A stretch of 64,000 nucleotides of DNA from Adlercreutzia murintestinalis (GTDB lineage: Bacteria; Actinomycetota; Coriobacteriia; Coriobacteriales; Eggerthellaceae), in the NCBI RefSeq assembly GCF_943192905.1, contig NZ_CALPCC010000009.1:25188-89187 (forward strand), in the 5' to 3' direction. Numbering within the stretch: position 1 is the stretch's first letter; each line of letters starts with the position of its first letter. Of this stretch, positions 55,513 through 64,000 are shown one piece after another. The notes beneath the pieces were generated by a model. The model had not been told where the DNA came from. It saw only the letters and a list, made by a program, of their open reading frames with translations, and did not search any database. Both the position numbers and the translations under genes were made by a program.

Positions 55513-56997
55513 ATGGCGAATACCGCGAACGCGTTCGAAGAGGCACGCGCCATCGAAGTGCGCGGCGCGCGCGTGCATAACCTGCGTGACGTGAACGTGG
55601 ATGTGCCGCTGCATTGCCTGGTGGGCATCGCGGGCGTGTCGGGCTCGGGCAAGAGCTCGTTGGCGTTAGGGGTGCTGTATGCGGAAGGGTCGCGGCGCTA
55701 TTTGGAGGCGCTGTCCACCTACACCCGCCGCCGCATCGGCCAGACCACGCGCGCCCAGGTGGACGAAGTGCTGCATGTGCCCGCCGCCATCGCGCTGCGC
55801 CAACGCCCGGGCGTGCCTGACGTGCACTCTACGTTCGGCACGGCCACAGAGCTTCTGAACCACCTGCGCTTGGCCTTTTCGCGCTTGGGCAGCCACGCAT
55901 GCCCGAACGGCCACCAGGTGCCACCCAGCCTCAACGTGGCAGCAGAGCGCCCGCTCACCTGCCCGGTGTGCGGCGTTGAGTTCTATGGCCCGGGCGCTGA
56001 GGACCTTGCGTTCAACAGCCGCGGCGCGTGCGCAACATGCGGCGGCACCGGCATCGTGCGCACGGTCGATGAATCAACGCTGATTCCTGACCCAACGCTG
56101 ACGCTTGACGAGGGGGCGGTGGCGCCGTGGCGGCAGCTGATGTGGTCGTTGATGCCGCAGGTGGCCGCCGAGATGGGCGTGCGCACCAATGTGCCCTATC
56201 AGGACCTCACCGCGCACGAGCAGGACATCGTGCTGCATGGACCTATGGAGAAGAAGCACATCCTGTACGTGCCGAAGAACAGATCGAGCGCCACTGAGCT
56301 CGACTTCACCTACTACAGCGCGGTGAATACGGTGGAAAACGCGCTGGCGAAGGTGAAGGACGACAAGGGTCTCGCGCGCGTGTCGAAATTTCTGAAAGAG
56401 GGCATCTGCCCCGACTGTCATGGTACGCGTCTGTCGGCGAAAGCCCGGTCAAGCCTGCTCGGCGGTATGGATCTGGGTGCGGCAACCGCACTGACGCTGG
56501 ACGGTCTGCGCGATTGGTTGCCCGGGCTTCCCGCAGAGTTGCCGCAGGAAATGCAGGCTATGGCAGAGGCCATCATCGCGGAGACCAGCGAACCCATCTG
56601 CCGTCTTGAACAGCTGGGTCTGGGATATCTTTCGCTCGATCGCGCCAGCGCCACGCTCTCTAACGGCGAGCGTCAGCGGGTACAGTTGGCGCGGGCGGTG
56701 CGCAGTCGCACCACCGGCGTGCTCTACGTGCTGGACGAGCCTTCCATCGGGCTGCATCCGCTCGATGTGAAGCTGCTGCTGGGCGTGCTCCAGCGCCTGA
56801 TCGACCATGGAGCTACGGTTATCGTGATCGAGCACGACCTTGACGTCATGGCTAACGCGGATTATCTGGTGGATATGGGGCCGGGCGGCGGCGAGGCGGG
56901 CGGGCGCGTGGTGGCTACGGGCACCCCGGAGGCCCTTACGACTTGCGCAAAGAGCGTAACGGGTCGGTATTTGAAGGAAGCCTTGCAGAGTTCATAG
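55513..56997 (+). CDS. Half-size UvrA-like ATPase
   Basis: A 494-residue protein corresponding to about one half of UvrA. Walker A is GVSGSGKSS (41-49), followed by AEGSRRYLEALSTYTRR. Two zinc-type Cys pairs follow (CPNGH with CPVCG, and CATCGGTG), a CPDCHGTRLSAKA segment, the signature LSNGERQRVQLARAV and Walker B VLYVLDEPSIGLHP. Full UvrA has about 940 residues and two such units. Relatives of this size are known as UvrA paralogues of uncertain role, including drug tolerance. ATG 55513 is preceded by AGGAGCGGAGGC. Confidence 0.85.
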   Translation: MANTANAFEEARAIEVRGARVHNLRDVNVDVPLHCLVGIAGVSGSGKSSLALGVLYAEGSRRYLEALSTYTRRRIGQTTRAQVDEVLHVPAAIALRQRPGVPDVHSTFGTATELLNHLRLAFSRLGSHACPNGHQVPPSLNVAAERPLTCPVCGVEFYGPGAEDLAFNSRGACATCGGTGIVRTVDESTLIPDPTLTLDEGAVAPWRQLMWSLMPQVAAEMGVRTNVPYQDLTAHEQDIVLHGPMEKKHILYVPKNRSSATELDFTYYSAVNTVENALAKVKDDKGLARVSKFLKEGICPDCHGTRLSAKARSSLLGGMDLGAATALTLDGLRDWLPGLPAELPQEMQAMAEAIIAETSEPICRLEQLGLGYLSLDRASATLSNGERQRVQLARAVRSRTTGVLYVLDEPSIGLHPLDVKLLLGVLQRLIDHGATVIVIEHDLDVMANADYLVDMGPGGGEAGGRVVATGTPEALTTCAKSVTGRYLKEALQSS

Positions 56998-57089
56998 TGC
57001 GCAGCGCATCAGAGCAGGTCCGGGATGTATTATGTGTGAACACGATAGCACCGACGAACAACGCCGAGAAGCGGCGTGAAGGGAAGCGA

Positions 57090-58655
57090 ATGGATACCAA
57101 CGAACTGGCAGGCACTGATATCACGCCGCGCAAGAAGGTGTTTCGCAACTTAGCACCAGCCGATCTGATAGAGCATGCGCTGGCACGCGGTGAAGGCGCG
57201 CTGTCGGAAACGGGCGCGCTGGTGGTTCACACCGGCAGCCGCACCGGGCGCTCGGCGAAGGACAAGTTCATCGTAGATGTGCCAGAGGTGCATGACGATA
57301 TCGCCTGGGGCGAGGTGAATCGGCCCGTATCGCAGGAAACGTTCGATGCGCTCTGGGCGCGCGTGGCCGAGCACCTCTCGAATCAGGACGTGTACGTGTT
57401 CGATGGCTACGCGGGGGTCGGGCCCGATCACGCGAAGCGCTTCCGCATCGCAGGCGAGTTGGCCAGCCAGGCGCTGTTCGCCAACCAGCTGCTGCGCCGT
57501 CCGAGCGCCAGCATGCTCGCAAGCTTCGTGCCCGACTACACGCTGTTGGTAGCGCCCAGCTTCCAATGCGACCCCGACCGCGACGGCACGGCAAGCGAGG
57601 CGGCGGTCATGATCGACTACGTCAACCGCCGCGTGGTCATCGCAGGCACGCGCTACGCGGGCGAGATCAAGAAGACGGTCTTCTCCATCATGAACTACGT
57701 GCTGCCGTTTTCAGGCGTGCTGCCCATGCATTGCTCGGCGAACATGGGCGAAGATGGCTCCACCGCGGTGTTCTTCGGGCTGTCGGGCACCGGCAAGACC
57801 ACGCTGTCCACCGACCCGAAGCGCCGCTTGATCGGCGACGACGAGCACGGATGGGCCGACGACATGGTCTTCAATTTCGAGGGCGGCTGCTATGCGAAGT
57901 GCATCGACCTCTCCGAACAGCACGAACCCGACATCTTCGGCGCAGTGCGGTTCGGTGCGCTGGTGGAGAACGTGGTCATGAACGAGGCCACGCGTCAGCT
58001 TGACTACAGCGACCGCACCATCACCGAGAACACGCGCGTGGGCTACCCGCTGGGGCACATTGCCAACATTCAGCCTGATGGGCGCGGGCGCGTGCCCAGC
58101 ACGGTCATCTTCCTGACCGCTGACGCGTTCGGGGTACTGCCACCCATTGCGAAACTGGATCTTGACCAGGCCATGTACTACTTCCTGAGCGGGTACACCT
58201 CGAAGGTGGCAGGCACCGAGGTGGGCGTCAGCGAGCCGGTCCCCACGTTTTCCACCTGCTTCGGCGAGCCTTTTCTGCCGCTCGATCCGGTGCGCTACGC
58301 GCTGATGCTGAAAGAGAAGGTGCAGAAGGCGCGCGCCGATGTGTATCTGGTGAACTCGGGCTGGAACGGCCGTGGGGAGCGCATGCCCCTCAAGTACACG
58401 CGTGCCATGGTGAACGCGGCGCTCGCAGGGCAGCTTGACGATGTGGACTATGCGCGCGATGCGCATTTCGGGTTCATGGTGCCGCAGAGCTGCCCGGGCT
58501 GCCCAGCGTACATGCTCGATCCGGCAGCTTCATGGGGCGACCGAGCAGCCTATGATGCTCAGGCCGAGAAGCTCGCTGGCATGTTCGCACGCAACTTCGC
58601 TGAGAAGTACGCCCACGTACCCCAGGAGATTCGCCAAGCCGGTCCGGGGGAGTAG
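57090..58655 (+). CDS. pckA: Phosphoenolpyruvate carboxykinase (ATP)
   Basis: Interconverts oxaloacetate and phosphoenolpyruvate with ATP. The 521-residue protein has TGSRTGRSAKDKFIV, the P-loop GLSGTGKTTLS, the metal-binding GDDEHGW and FNFEGGCYAK motifs, RVGYPLGHI and the GGxxPLKYTRA-like region GERMPLKYTRAM. ATG 57090 follows GAAGGGAAGCGA; an open extension to 56943 overlaps the previous gene and is not used. In anaerobes of this type the enzyme often runs in the carboxylating direction. Confidence 0.95.
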   Translation: MDTNELAGTDITPRKKVFRNLAPADLIEHALARGEGALSETGALVVHTGSRTGRSAKDKFIVDVPEVHDDIAWGEVNRPVSQETFDALWARVAEHLSNQDVYVFDGYAGVGPDHAKRFRIAGELASQALFANQLLRRPSASMLASFVPDYTLLVAPSFQCDPDRDGTASEAAVMIDYVNRRVVIAGTRYAGEIKKTVFSIMNYVLPFSGVLPMHCSANMGEDGSTAVFFGLSGTGKTTLSTDPKRRLIGDDEHGWADDMVFNFEGGCYAKCIDLSEQHEPDIFGAVRFGALVENVVMNEATRQLDYSDRTITENTRVGYPLGHIANIQPDGRGRVPSTVIFLTADAFGVLPPIAKLDLDQAMYYFLSGYTSKVAGTEVGVSEPVPTFSTCFGEPFLPLDPVRYALMLKEKVQKARADVYLVNSGWNGRGERMPLKYTRAMVNAALAGQLDDVDYARDAHFGFMVPQSCPGCPAYMLDPAASWGDRAAYDAQAEKLAGMFARNFAEKYAHVPQEIRQAGPGE

Positions 58656-58760
58656 CGGGAAGTAGCGGGAAGTAGCGCCCCCAAGGGGGTCGCGAATGGG
58701 AAGAGCTCTTTCAGAGAGCTTCCCTCATAGAAGAGAGTCCCGTGCAAGAACATGCAAGAA

Positions 58761-58791
58761 CGCCCGCCGCATCTCGAGGACGCGACGGGCG
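58761..58791. terminator. GC-rich hairpin between convergent pckA and FeS-subunit gene
   Basis: CGCCCGCCGC and GCGACGGGCG pair at 9 of 10 positions across an 11-base centre, followed by a short T run on the plus side. It lies between two convergent genes and may end transcription from both sides. Confidence 0.55.
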
Positions 58792-58844
58792 CTTTCAGAG
58801 CATCGCTTGTGCGTGCACGATCGCGCACGCACGCGACACCTACC

Positions 58845-59255
58845 TTATTTCGTGGCGTACACCACGCCTGTGCGGCTGCCTTCGTATTCCGGCAGCTCGA
58901 AGGTATGGCAGTGCTTTTCCTTGCACCGCGCCAGGTTCTGGCTGAAACGGCTGTCCGGGTCGGCATCGTCACCGAACGCCAGCGCCTCGGTGGGGCACTC
59001 GTACTCGCACATGGGCATCAGGCCCTCAGCCAGACGCTCGGCGCACCACGTGCACGACGTCTGATAGATGGGCTGCCAGCTCATGCGCAGGTTCGGATAG
59101 ACTCCCTGCGGCCGGTCAATGCCCGCGCCCGATCCGTTCGTGCGCACGGTCACGCGGTAGTCGTCATCGGGCAGATCGTGGCACATCTTGCAGGCCATAG
59201 CGCACGTCCAGCATCCGATGCAGCGCTCCATATCAACAAGCATCTTGTATGCCAT
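58845..59255 (-). CDS. 4Fe-4S electron-transfer subunit (DmsB/NrfC-like)
   Basis: A 136-residue ferredoxin-type protein with several Cys clusters: CIGCWTCAMACKMCH near the N-terminus, CTWCAE in the middle, CEYECPTEAL, and CKEKHCH near the end. It passes electrons to the molybdopterin subunit encoded just upstream (3-bp gap). It is shorter than classical DmsB (about 200 residues) and probably holds fewer than four clusters. The pair resembles soluble or membrane-associated oxidoreductases common in Eggerthella-type bacteria. Confidence 0.88.
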   Translation of the reverse strand: MAYKMLVDMERCIGCWTCAMACKMCHDLPDDDYRVTVRTNGSGAGIDRPQGVYPNLRMSWQPIYQTSCTWCAERLAEGLMPMCEYECPTEALAFGDDADPDSRFSQNLARCKEKHCHTFELPEYEGSRTGVVYATK

Positions 59256-59258
59256 GGC

Positions 59259-61655
59259 TCAAGCCACCTTCCCTTCGTCGAACTTGCGAATGTTGCAATA
59301 GGAATCCCAGTAGCAGTCGGTGGAGCCAACGAGGGCCGCCATGAACTCCACGAAGGGATTCGGATGATGTCCGTGGGTGACCCAGTCGTTCCACCAGGTG
59401 TTCTGCACCGGGCCGGTCGATTGCATGTTCGGGCATTCGTGCACCATCTCGGCGTAGGTGCCCTCTTCAAACTGGCGGCGGCGCCAGCCGAACCATACGT
59501 GCACGGTGCCCGCTGGCACGCATTCGTCCACCTCAAGGCGCGTGACCACGTGCCCCTTGTCGTTGTAGACCTCAACCTTGTCGCCGTCGATCAGACCCAT
59601 CTTCGCCGCGTCGGCCGGATTCAGGCGCGTGGCTGGCGTGCCACCCGACAGCTTCACGTTGATGGGATCATCGGTGAAGCTGGATTGCATGAAGAAGCGC
59701 TGACGCCCCGTGAACAGCTGGAAGGGGTATTTGGCCTGCGTACCGATGCAGCCCACCGGCAGCGGATGGGTCACGGCCAAACCATGCCCCAGCAGCCGTT
59801 CGGCATAGATCTCAATGCGCCCGGTGGCGTTCTCCATGACCTCGAGGGGGTTCAGGTAGCCGTCGTACTTCGGCTCGGGCGGCGCCATGGTGCGAATCAT
59901 CTTCTCGGCTTTTAGGCGCTCGTAGGTGATGGGCGGCTGCACGCCTGCGATCAGCGGGAAATCGGTTTCCAGGCGCTTCTGTATCCACTCGGGACCGGTC
60001 TTGTCGAAGAACTCGCCCAGGCCGGTGCGCTTGGCCAGTTCGGTGTAGAAGAACACGGGGTCGCGGCATTCCTCAGGCGGATCGATGGCTGGTTCTTGCA
60101 GGATAACATGGTTGTAGCACGCGCCCGCAATGAGGTCTTCGCGCTCGAACGACATGCAGTCGGGCAGCACGTAGTCGGCCACCTCGCCGGTGTCGGTCAT
60201 CCATACGTCGAAGTCCACCACCAGTTCCATCTTGTCGAAGATATCAAGCCAACGCTGGCGCGTGGGTTGCTGATGCACCGGGTTGCCCTGCCCCACGATC
60301 AGCGCCTTGTACGGGCTCTCGGGGCTTTGGGCCAGCTCGAACCACTCAGCCATGCGCACCGGCTTCGACTTCACCGAGGTGATATCGCCCTCCACGGGCA
60401 GCAGCATGGCAAGGTCGTTGAACACCACTGGCCAGCTTTGCAGCTGAAGCGCTTCGATCACGCCCGAGCCAGGGGTGCCCTGACGCCCGGTCAGAATGCC
60501 CAGCAGATGCAGGATGCGATACGTCTCGTTCGAGTTCTCGTAGCGCAGGCCGTATCCGCTCAAGACGAACGCATGCGGAGCGCGCGCGAAATCATCGGCC
60601 AGCTTCTCGATCTGCGCGACGCTGAGCCCGACCGTGTCGGCAACGGCTTCGGCAGACCACTTGGCCGCCTCTTCGGCCACCTTGGAAAGCGCCGTCTTGC
60701 ACTTCACGCCGCCCACCTCGTACTCGCCGAACAAGGCGATCTCGGTGCTGGGCAGCTCACCTCGGGCGCGCGCCACGAAGCCCGGCGCATCGGCAGCGTT
60801 GTCCCACACAGCGAAGTTGCCAGCCTCGTCGCGATACATCATGCCGGTGTCCTCGCGCACCAAGTACGGCGCAGCGGTGCGCATCAGCAGATAGCCGTCG
60901 TCTTGCAAGCCGTTTTTCAGGGTGTAGTCGATCATGGCCATGGCCAGATGCCCGTCGCTGCCCGGCTTCACGCCCACGAACTCGTCGGCGAACCCGGCGG
61001 TGCCGTCGAAGATGAGCCCGATGTCGACGATGCGCGCCCCGCGCTCACGTGCGCGCACCAGGTTTTGCGCGCAGCGAATCTGGTTCTCAATGGGGTTGCA
61101 GCCCCACACGTAAATGAGGTCGGTGTCGGCCTGGCTCAAGATGCGCGGGTCCACCAGCACGTGATTCGCCGTGGTGCCGCAGCTGTAGAACTCGGCGTAC
61201 CAGGGGCCATTGTCAAGCCCGATGGAGCCCATCATGTTCGTCATGCCGAAACAGTTGGCGTAGCGCGAGGGCATCATCTGGTTGAAGCCGTAGGCAGGCG
61301 GGCAGCCCGCCGCCAAATTCCACATGCACACCGATTCAGGCCCATAGGCGTCGCGCAGCTCGTTCAGCTTGGCGGCTATCTCGTCAAGCGCCTGATCCCA
61401 ACTGATGTGCTCCCATTGGCCGCTGCCGCGCGGCCCTACGCGTTTGAGCGGATGCGTCAGGCGCTTCGGGTCGTAGGGTTGGCGCCCGGCCAAGCATCCT
61501 TTCTGGCAGATGTGACCATCGGGTTTCTCGGGATCGGAGTACTCCACCTTTTCGGTGCGTACGATTCGCCCGTCGGCCACAATGGTCTTGATGGCGCAGT
61601 AGTCGTGGTCGCCCCACCCAGGGCATGCGGTGTAGACGAAGGACTCTTCGCTCAT
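59259..61655 (-). CDS. Molybdopterin oxidoreductase, DMSO reductase family
   Basis: A 798-residue catalytic subunit. The N-terminal part has spaced Cys residues (ACPGWGDHDYC, then GHICQKGCLAG) that could hold a 4Fe-4S cluster. VYVWGCNPIENQ, VDIGLIFDGTAGFADEFVGVKPGSDGHLAMAM and the C-terminal NPADAAKMGLIDGDKVEVYN segment are the usual bis-MGD-binding regions. No Tat signal is seen at ATG 61655, which is preceded by AAGGAGG. The physiological substrate is unknown; in Eggerthella-like bacteria such enzymes reduce sulfoxides, nitrogen compounds or dehydroxylate catechols. Confidence 0.87.
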   Translation of the reverse strand: MSEESFVYTACPGWGDHDYCAIKTIVADGRIVRTEKVEYSDPEKPDGHICQKGCLAGRQPYDPKRLTHPLKRVGPRGSGQWEHISWDQALDEIAAKLNELRDAYGPESVCMWNLAAGCPPAYGFNQMMPSRYANCFGMTNMMGSIGLDNGPWYAEFYSCGTTANHVLVDPRILSQADTDLIYVWGCNPIENQIRCAQNLVRARERGARIVDIGLIFDGTAGFADEFVGVKPGSDGHLAMAMIDYTLKNGLQDDGYLLMRTAAPYLVREDTGMMYRDEAGNFAVWDNAADAPGFVARARGELPSTEIALFGEYEVGGVKCKTALSKVAEEAAKWSAEAVADTVGLSVAQIEKLADDFARAPHAFVLSGYGLRYENSNETYRILHLLGILTGRQGTPGSGVIEALQLQSWPVVFNDLAMLLPVEGDITSVKSKPVRMAEWFELAQSPESPYKALIVGQGNPVHQQPTRQRWLDIFDKMELVVDFDVWMTDTGEVADYVLPDCMSFEREDLIAGACYNHVILQEPAIDPPEECRDPVFFYTELAKRTGLGEFFDKTGPEWIQKRLETDFPLIAGVQPPITYERLKAEKMIRTMAPPEPKYDGYLNPLEVMENATGRIEIYAERLLGHGLAVTHPLPVGCIGTQAKYPFQLFTGRQRFFMQSSFTDDPINVKLSGGTPATRLNPADAAKMGLIDGDKVEVYNDKGHVVTRLEVDECVPAGTVHVWFGWRRRQFEEGTYAEMVHECPNMQSTGPVQNTWWNDWVTHGHHPNPFVEFMAALVGSTDCYWDSYCNIRKFDEGKVA

Positions 61656-61958
61656 GACTCGCCTCCTTGCTCTCTCTTGTTCTCTCTCTTGCTTGCTGTC
61701 TGTGCTTTCTTGCTTCTCTTGGAACTCGCGTGCGGTCGGTTTGGTCGAACTGCTTCGCGGGCGCTGCGGCTCGTTCCGCTCTGTGCCCAACGTGGCCGCG
61801 TTTTCAAGGCCTACCGGCTCAACTGCGCGCTTTCATGTATACGCCGTGCGCTGCTAGGCGGGAAGGGTGCTTCGCTCACAATTATCTAGATGAACAATAT
61901 TGATGTTGAACTATATCGGCATTAAAATAAAATCATCGAGAAGAGGGAAGAGGACGCC
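61656..61958. promoter_or_regulatory. Divergent promoter region with a MarR-like box
   Basis: This 303-bp region separates the oxidoreductase operon (minus) and the double-MarR gene (plus). Its right half is AT-rich, with a CAATATTG palindrome at 61895-61902 and related half sites around it (GAACAATATTGATGTTGAAC). It is the natural place for autoregulation and control of the oxidoreductase. The left part is pyrimidine-rich without signals. Confidence 0.5.
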
Positions 61959-62945
61959 ATGAACACGGTATTTGATGCAGGGTCGGAGTGCGCACCTGCC
62001 GCTGCGGCCGTGCACCCGCCGGTCGATCTGCCGGAAACGCTCTATCGTACGCACGTGTTGACGTGCGATCAGCCTGACAAGAGTTTCGCCTTCGACTTCA
62101 TGAGCGACTACTTGACCATGATGGATGTGCTGGCGAAGTCGATCGCGCACGAACTCGATCGTGTGTGCGGCATCACTCCCTTGCAATACCGCGCCATGGT
62201 CCGGCTGCTCGATGTGGACGAAGCGGCCGCGGGTAGCCTCGCGCACGATCTGGGTGTGGGCGCCTCTACCGTTTCCACGGCGGTGTCGAAGCTGGTTTGT
62301 CGAGGCCTGCTTGAGCGCAGCGAAAGCCTGAGCGATATGCGCACGGTGCATCTGGCGCTCAGCGACGCGGGGCGTGCGCTCGTGCAGCATGCTGACGCAG
62401 CGGTATTCGCTACCATGCAGGAGTACTGGGGCTCGCTCACCTCCGAGCAATTCGATGCCGCATCGCGCAGCTCGATGAATGCCGTTGAGCTCCATTCTCA
62501 CCCGCGCATCGAAGGCGGGGCGCTGCGTCTTGATACGGCTTTGGTGGATACCGTCATGATCTCGCGCATGCTCACTTCGCGCGCGCTCCAAGCGTACGGG
62601 CTGGCCGTGGGCGACTTTCGCGTCATGCTGGCGCTGCGCGTTATGGGTGGCAGCGACACCAGCGCCGCCATCGCGCAATTCCTGTTCCTCAACTCCAGCG
62701 ATATCACCTCATGCTTGAAGAATCTGGAAGCGCGCGGGTTCATCACGCGCAGCCGCTCCGATGCGAACCGTCGCATTCGCTCGGTGACGCTCACAGATGC
62801 GGGGACGGGCGAACTCTCGCGCCTCATGCCGGTGGTCTTCGATGCGCTGCATGAAACGTGCCACAGCGATGACGAGTTGATCCGCATCCATATCTCGGCG
62901 GCGCGCGATCTGGTTGCCCGCAAGCGTCAGCGCTCTGAATTCTAG
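61959..62945 (+). CDS. Regulator with two tandem MarR-type winged helices
   Basis: A 328-residue protein made of two MarR units. The first, about residues 45-165, has CGITPLQYRAMVRLLD, LAHDLGVGASTVSTAVSKLVCRGLL and a wing with DMRTVHLALSDAG. The second, about 195-320, has YGLAVGDFRVMLALRVM, FLFLNSSDITSCLKNLEARGFI and NRRIRSVTLTDAG. Usual MarR proteins have one unit (about 145 residues) and dimerise, so this one may act as a built-in dimer. Its position opposite the molybdopterin oxidoreductase suggests that it senses that enzyme's substrate. ATG 61959 follows GAGAAGAGGGAAGAGGACGCC. Confidence 0.83.
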   Translation: MNTVFDAGSECAPAAAAVHPPVDLPETLYRTHVLTCDQPDKSFAFDFMSDYLTMMDVLAKSIAHELDRVCGITPLQYRAMVRLLDVDEAAAGSLAHDLGVGASTVSTAVSKLVCRGLLERSESLSDMRTVHLALSDAGRALVQHADAAVFATMQEYWGSLTSEQFDAASRSSMNAVELHSHPRIEGGALRLDTALVDTVMISRMLTSRALQAYGLAVGDFRVMLALRVMGGSDTSAAIAQFLFLNSSDITSCLKNLEARGFITRSRSDANRRIRSVTLTDAGTGELSRLMPVVFDALHETCHSDDELIRIHISAARDLVARKRQRSEF

Positions 62946-63169
62946 CCCCAGCGCACTGTCTGCCCAAGCGGACTGCTGATCGCTGCCATGCGCCTGTGTG
63001 CGCTCTGTGGAGAAATCGGGCCAAATAGATTTTCTTGCGCGTCAGGGGTTGCGCTTTTTGGAAATACGGGTTTATGCTGCCTGCCGTACCAACGGGAAAA
63101 TAGGAACACGAAGACCAAGCGGAGGGGAAGCCTGGAAACAGGTTCCGCGGTCGGGACAAGGGACAGGTT

Positions 63170-64000
63170 ATGAGCACACTACGTATGCCCAAACGGGTTA
63201 TATCTTCTATGCTGGCAGCCGTGCTGGCTATCACACTCATTCCAAGCGATGTGTTGCCTGAGGCCTACGCCGCTTCGCCCGAAGCGTCTGCAAGCGCCTC
63301 TGATGACGCGCAGGCAAACGCGTCTGCTGCCGATGCCGCCAAGGACACCGACGCATCCTCGCAAAGTAGCGATGCGCAACAGACTTCCTCGGCAAGTGAC
63401 GAGCAGATGGCACGTCCGGTCGCGGTGACGAATTCAACCGAGCCTCTGAATGCGAACGCTGCCAAATCTGACAAATCTGACGTTGAGCGTGTGCGTGCCA
63501 CGGTCTCACTGAACTCAGGCGATGCTCAGACGCTCTTCAGCTTCGCAGGCCTTAACTACGCCGCTAACGCTGATGGCAAGACGGCCACGCTCGTCGGTGT
63601 TGCGAACACCTCCCTTGAAGGGGACATCACCATTCCCTCTGAGGTCGTCAGCAACGGCATCACCTATGCTGTTACGAACATAAGTTCTACTCTGGAACTG
63701 CGGGGGGGGGTTCGCGGCTCAGAGTGATTCTGATGGCTTAGCCACCCAGGAAAGCGCCGCTGACGACACCTCCACCAGCGCTCCCGCGGGTAACGATTCT
63801 GCTACAAACGATGATTCTGGCGCATCTGCGTCCATAAACCCCTACGCACTTGAGGTCTACACCGATGCCGAGCGGGCACATGGTGTGACCTCTGTTGCTA
63901 TTCCGGCAGGTATCACCTCGATCGATCCTGCCTTCTTCCAGTTGTTCCCGAATGCCACCTCAGTGAGCGTGGATCAGAACAACCCCACCTACACCACCTA
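63170..64000 (+). pseudogene. BspA-like secreted surface protein, frame broken at a G9 tract
   Basis: The protein starts with a signal peptide (about residues 1-35, cleavage near AYA-A) and a Ser/Ala/Asp-rich linker. A beta-strand segment of BspA leucine-rich-repeat type follows (EGDITIPSEVVSNGITYAVTNI). Nine G at 63702-63710 shift the frame and give a TGA at 63725-63727. In the other frame coding continues to the window end through another Ser/Asp-rich linker and VTSVAIPAGITSIDP, again BspA-like. Eight G would restore one frame. This is either a phase-variable adhesin in the off state or an error in a homopolymer. The gene runs past the window. Confidence 0.75.
63702..63710 (+). repeat. Homopolymer G9 in the surface-protein gene
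   Basis: Nine G residues located exactly at the frame break of the BspA-like gene. With G8 (or G11) the two halves read as one protein. Confidence 0.85.

Noticed and set aside
58752..59915. 387-codon plus-strand open frame opposite the FeS subunit gene
   Set aside because: Same reason: a mirror of the coding bias of the genes on the other strand.
60096..61889. Long plus-strand open frame (597 codons) opposite the molybdopterin oxidoreductase
   Set aside because: It is antisense to a clearly recognised gene in GC-rich DNA, where third-position GC bias keeps the opposite frame open. Its product has no recognisable motif.

Overview
The window looks like a chromosomal segment of a high-GC Gram-positive gut bacterium, most likely Coriobacteriia (Eggerthellales, for example Slackia or Eggerthella relatives). 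The grounds are the GC-rich housekeeping genes with strong NNC/NNG codon bias, the sugar-transferase and polysaccharide gene types, an ATP-type PEP carboxykinase, and a two-subunit molybdopterin oxidoreductase beside its own regulator. This is inference from gene content; no rRNA or marker gene is present.

Layout. (1) 1-1.3 kb: end of prs, then pth, with a near-perfect ParB site (parS) inside the 5' end of pth. (2) 1.3-5.4 kb: AT-richer accessory DNA with a GHKL ATPase plus STAS-like pair, a relic of an AAA/DUF4143 gene, and a membrane-protein gene split at a 9-A tract. (3) 5.4-32 kb: a large capsule/exopolysaccharide locus. It holds an initiating sugar transferase, glycosyltransferases, two polysaccharide pyruvyl transferases, two FrhB-like iron-sulfur proteins, an EpsG-type polymerase, a Wzx flippase, an SGNH-like/aldo-keto reductase fusion, an FkbH-ACP-MaoC-SDR acyl-modification module, a three-gene minus-strand block (GtrII, TIM-barrel isomerase, GT2), and a GC-rich block (FAD oxidoreductase, two GT2, epimerase). 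A broken acyltransferase with a 10-C tract closes it. (4) 32-40.5 kb: an AT-rich island with defence-like genes. It has a PLD-like protein with a small partner, a TIR-domain protein, a three-gene operon (sce7726-like nuclease, sce7725/Beta-like protein, zinc-ribbon/RES protein), a decayed second copy of the split membrane-protein gene, a GNAT, and a Fic gene with an amber codon. (5) 40.7-44.3 kb: rmlADBC for dTDP-L-rhamnose, which presumably feeds the same polysaccharide. (6) 44.3-47.6 kb: RelBE-type toxin-antitoxin, a membrane protein and an AAA-DUF234 ATPase, partly bounded by a duplicated 58-bp piece of the following permease gene. (7) 47.6-58.7 kb: FtsX-type permease and ATPase, two-component system, BrnQ, PAP2 phosphatase, a half-size UvrA homologue and pckA. 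(8) 58.8-62.9 kb: molybdopterin oxidoreductase with its FeS subunit, opposite a double-MarR regulator. (9) 63.2 kb to the end: the start of a BspA-like surface protein interrupted by a 9-G tract.

Two themes stand out. First, homopolymer tracts sit in surface, polysaccharide or membrane genes (G9, C10, A9, in-frame G8), which is compatible with phase variation, and several neighbouring genes carry a single stop codon or frameshift. Second, the island at 33-38 kb places a TIR protein and a RES protein (families that include NAD-consuming enzymes) next to a nuclease-like protein and a phage Beta-like protein. This is the best candidate here for an undescribed anti-phage or toxin system. All functional statements rest on family recognition by eye and have not been tested by database search.
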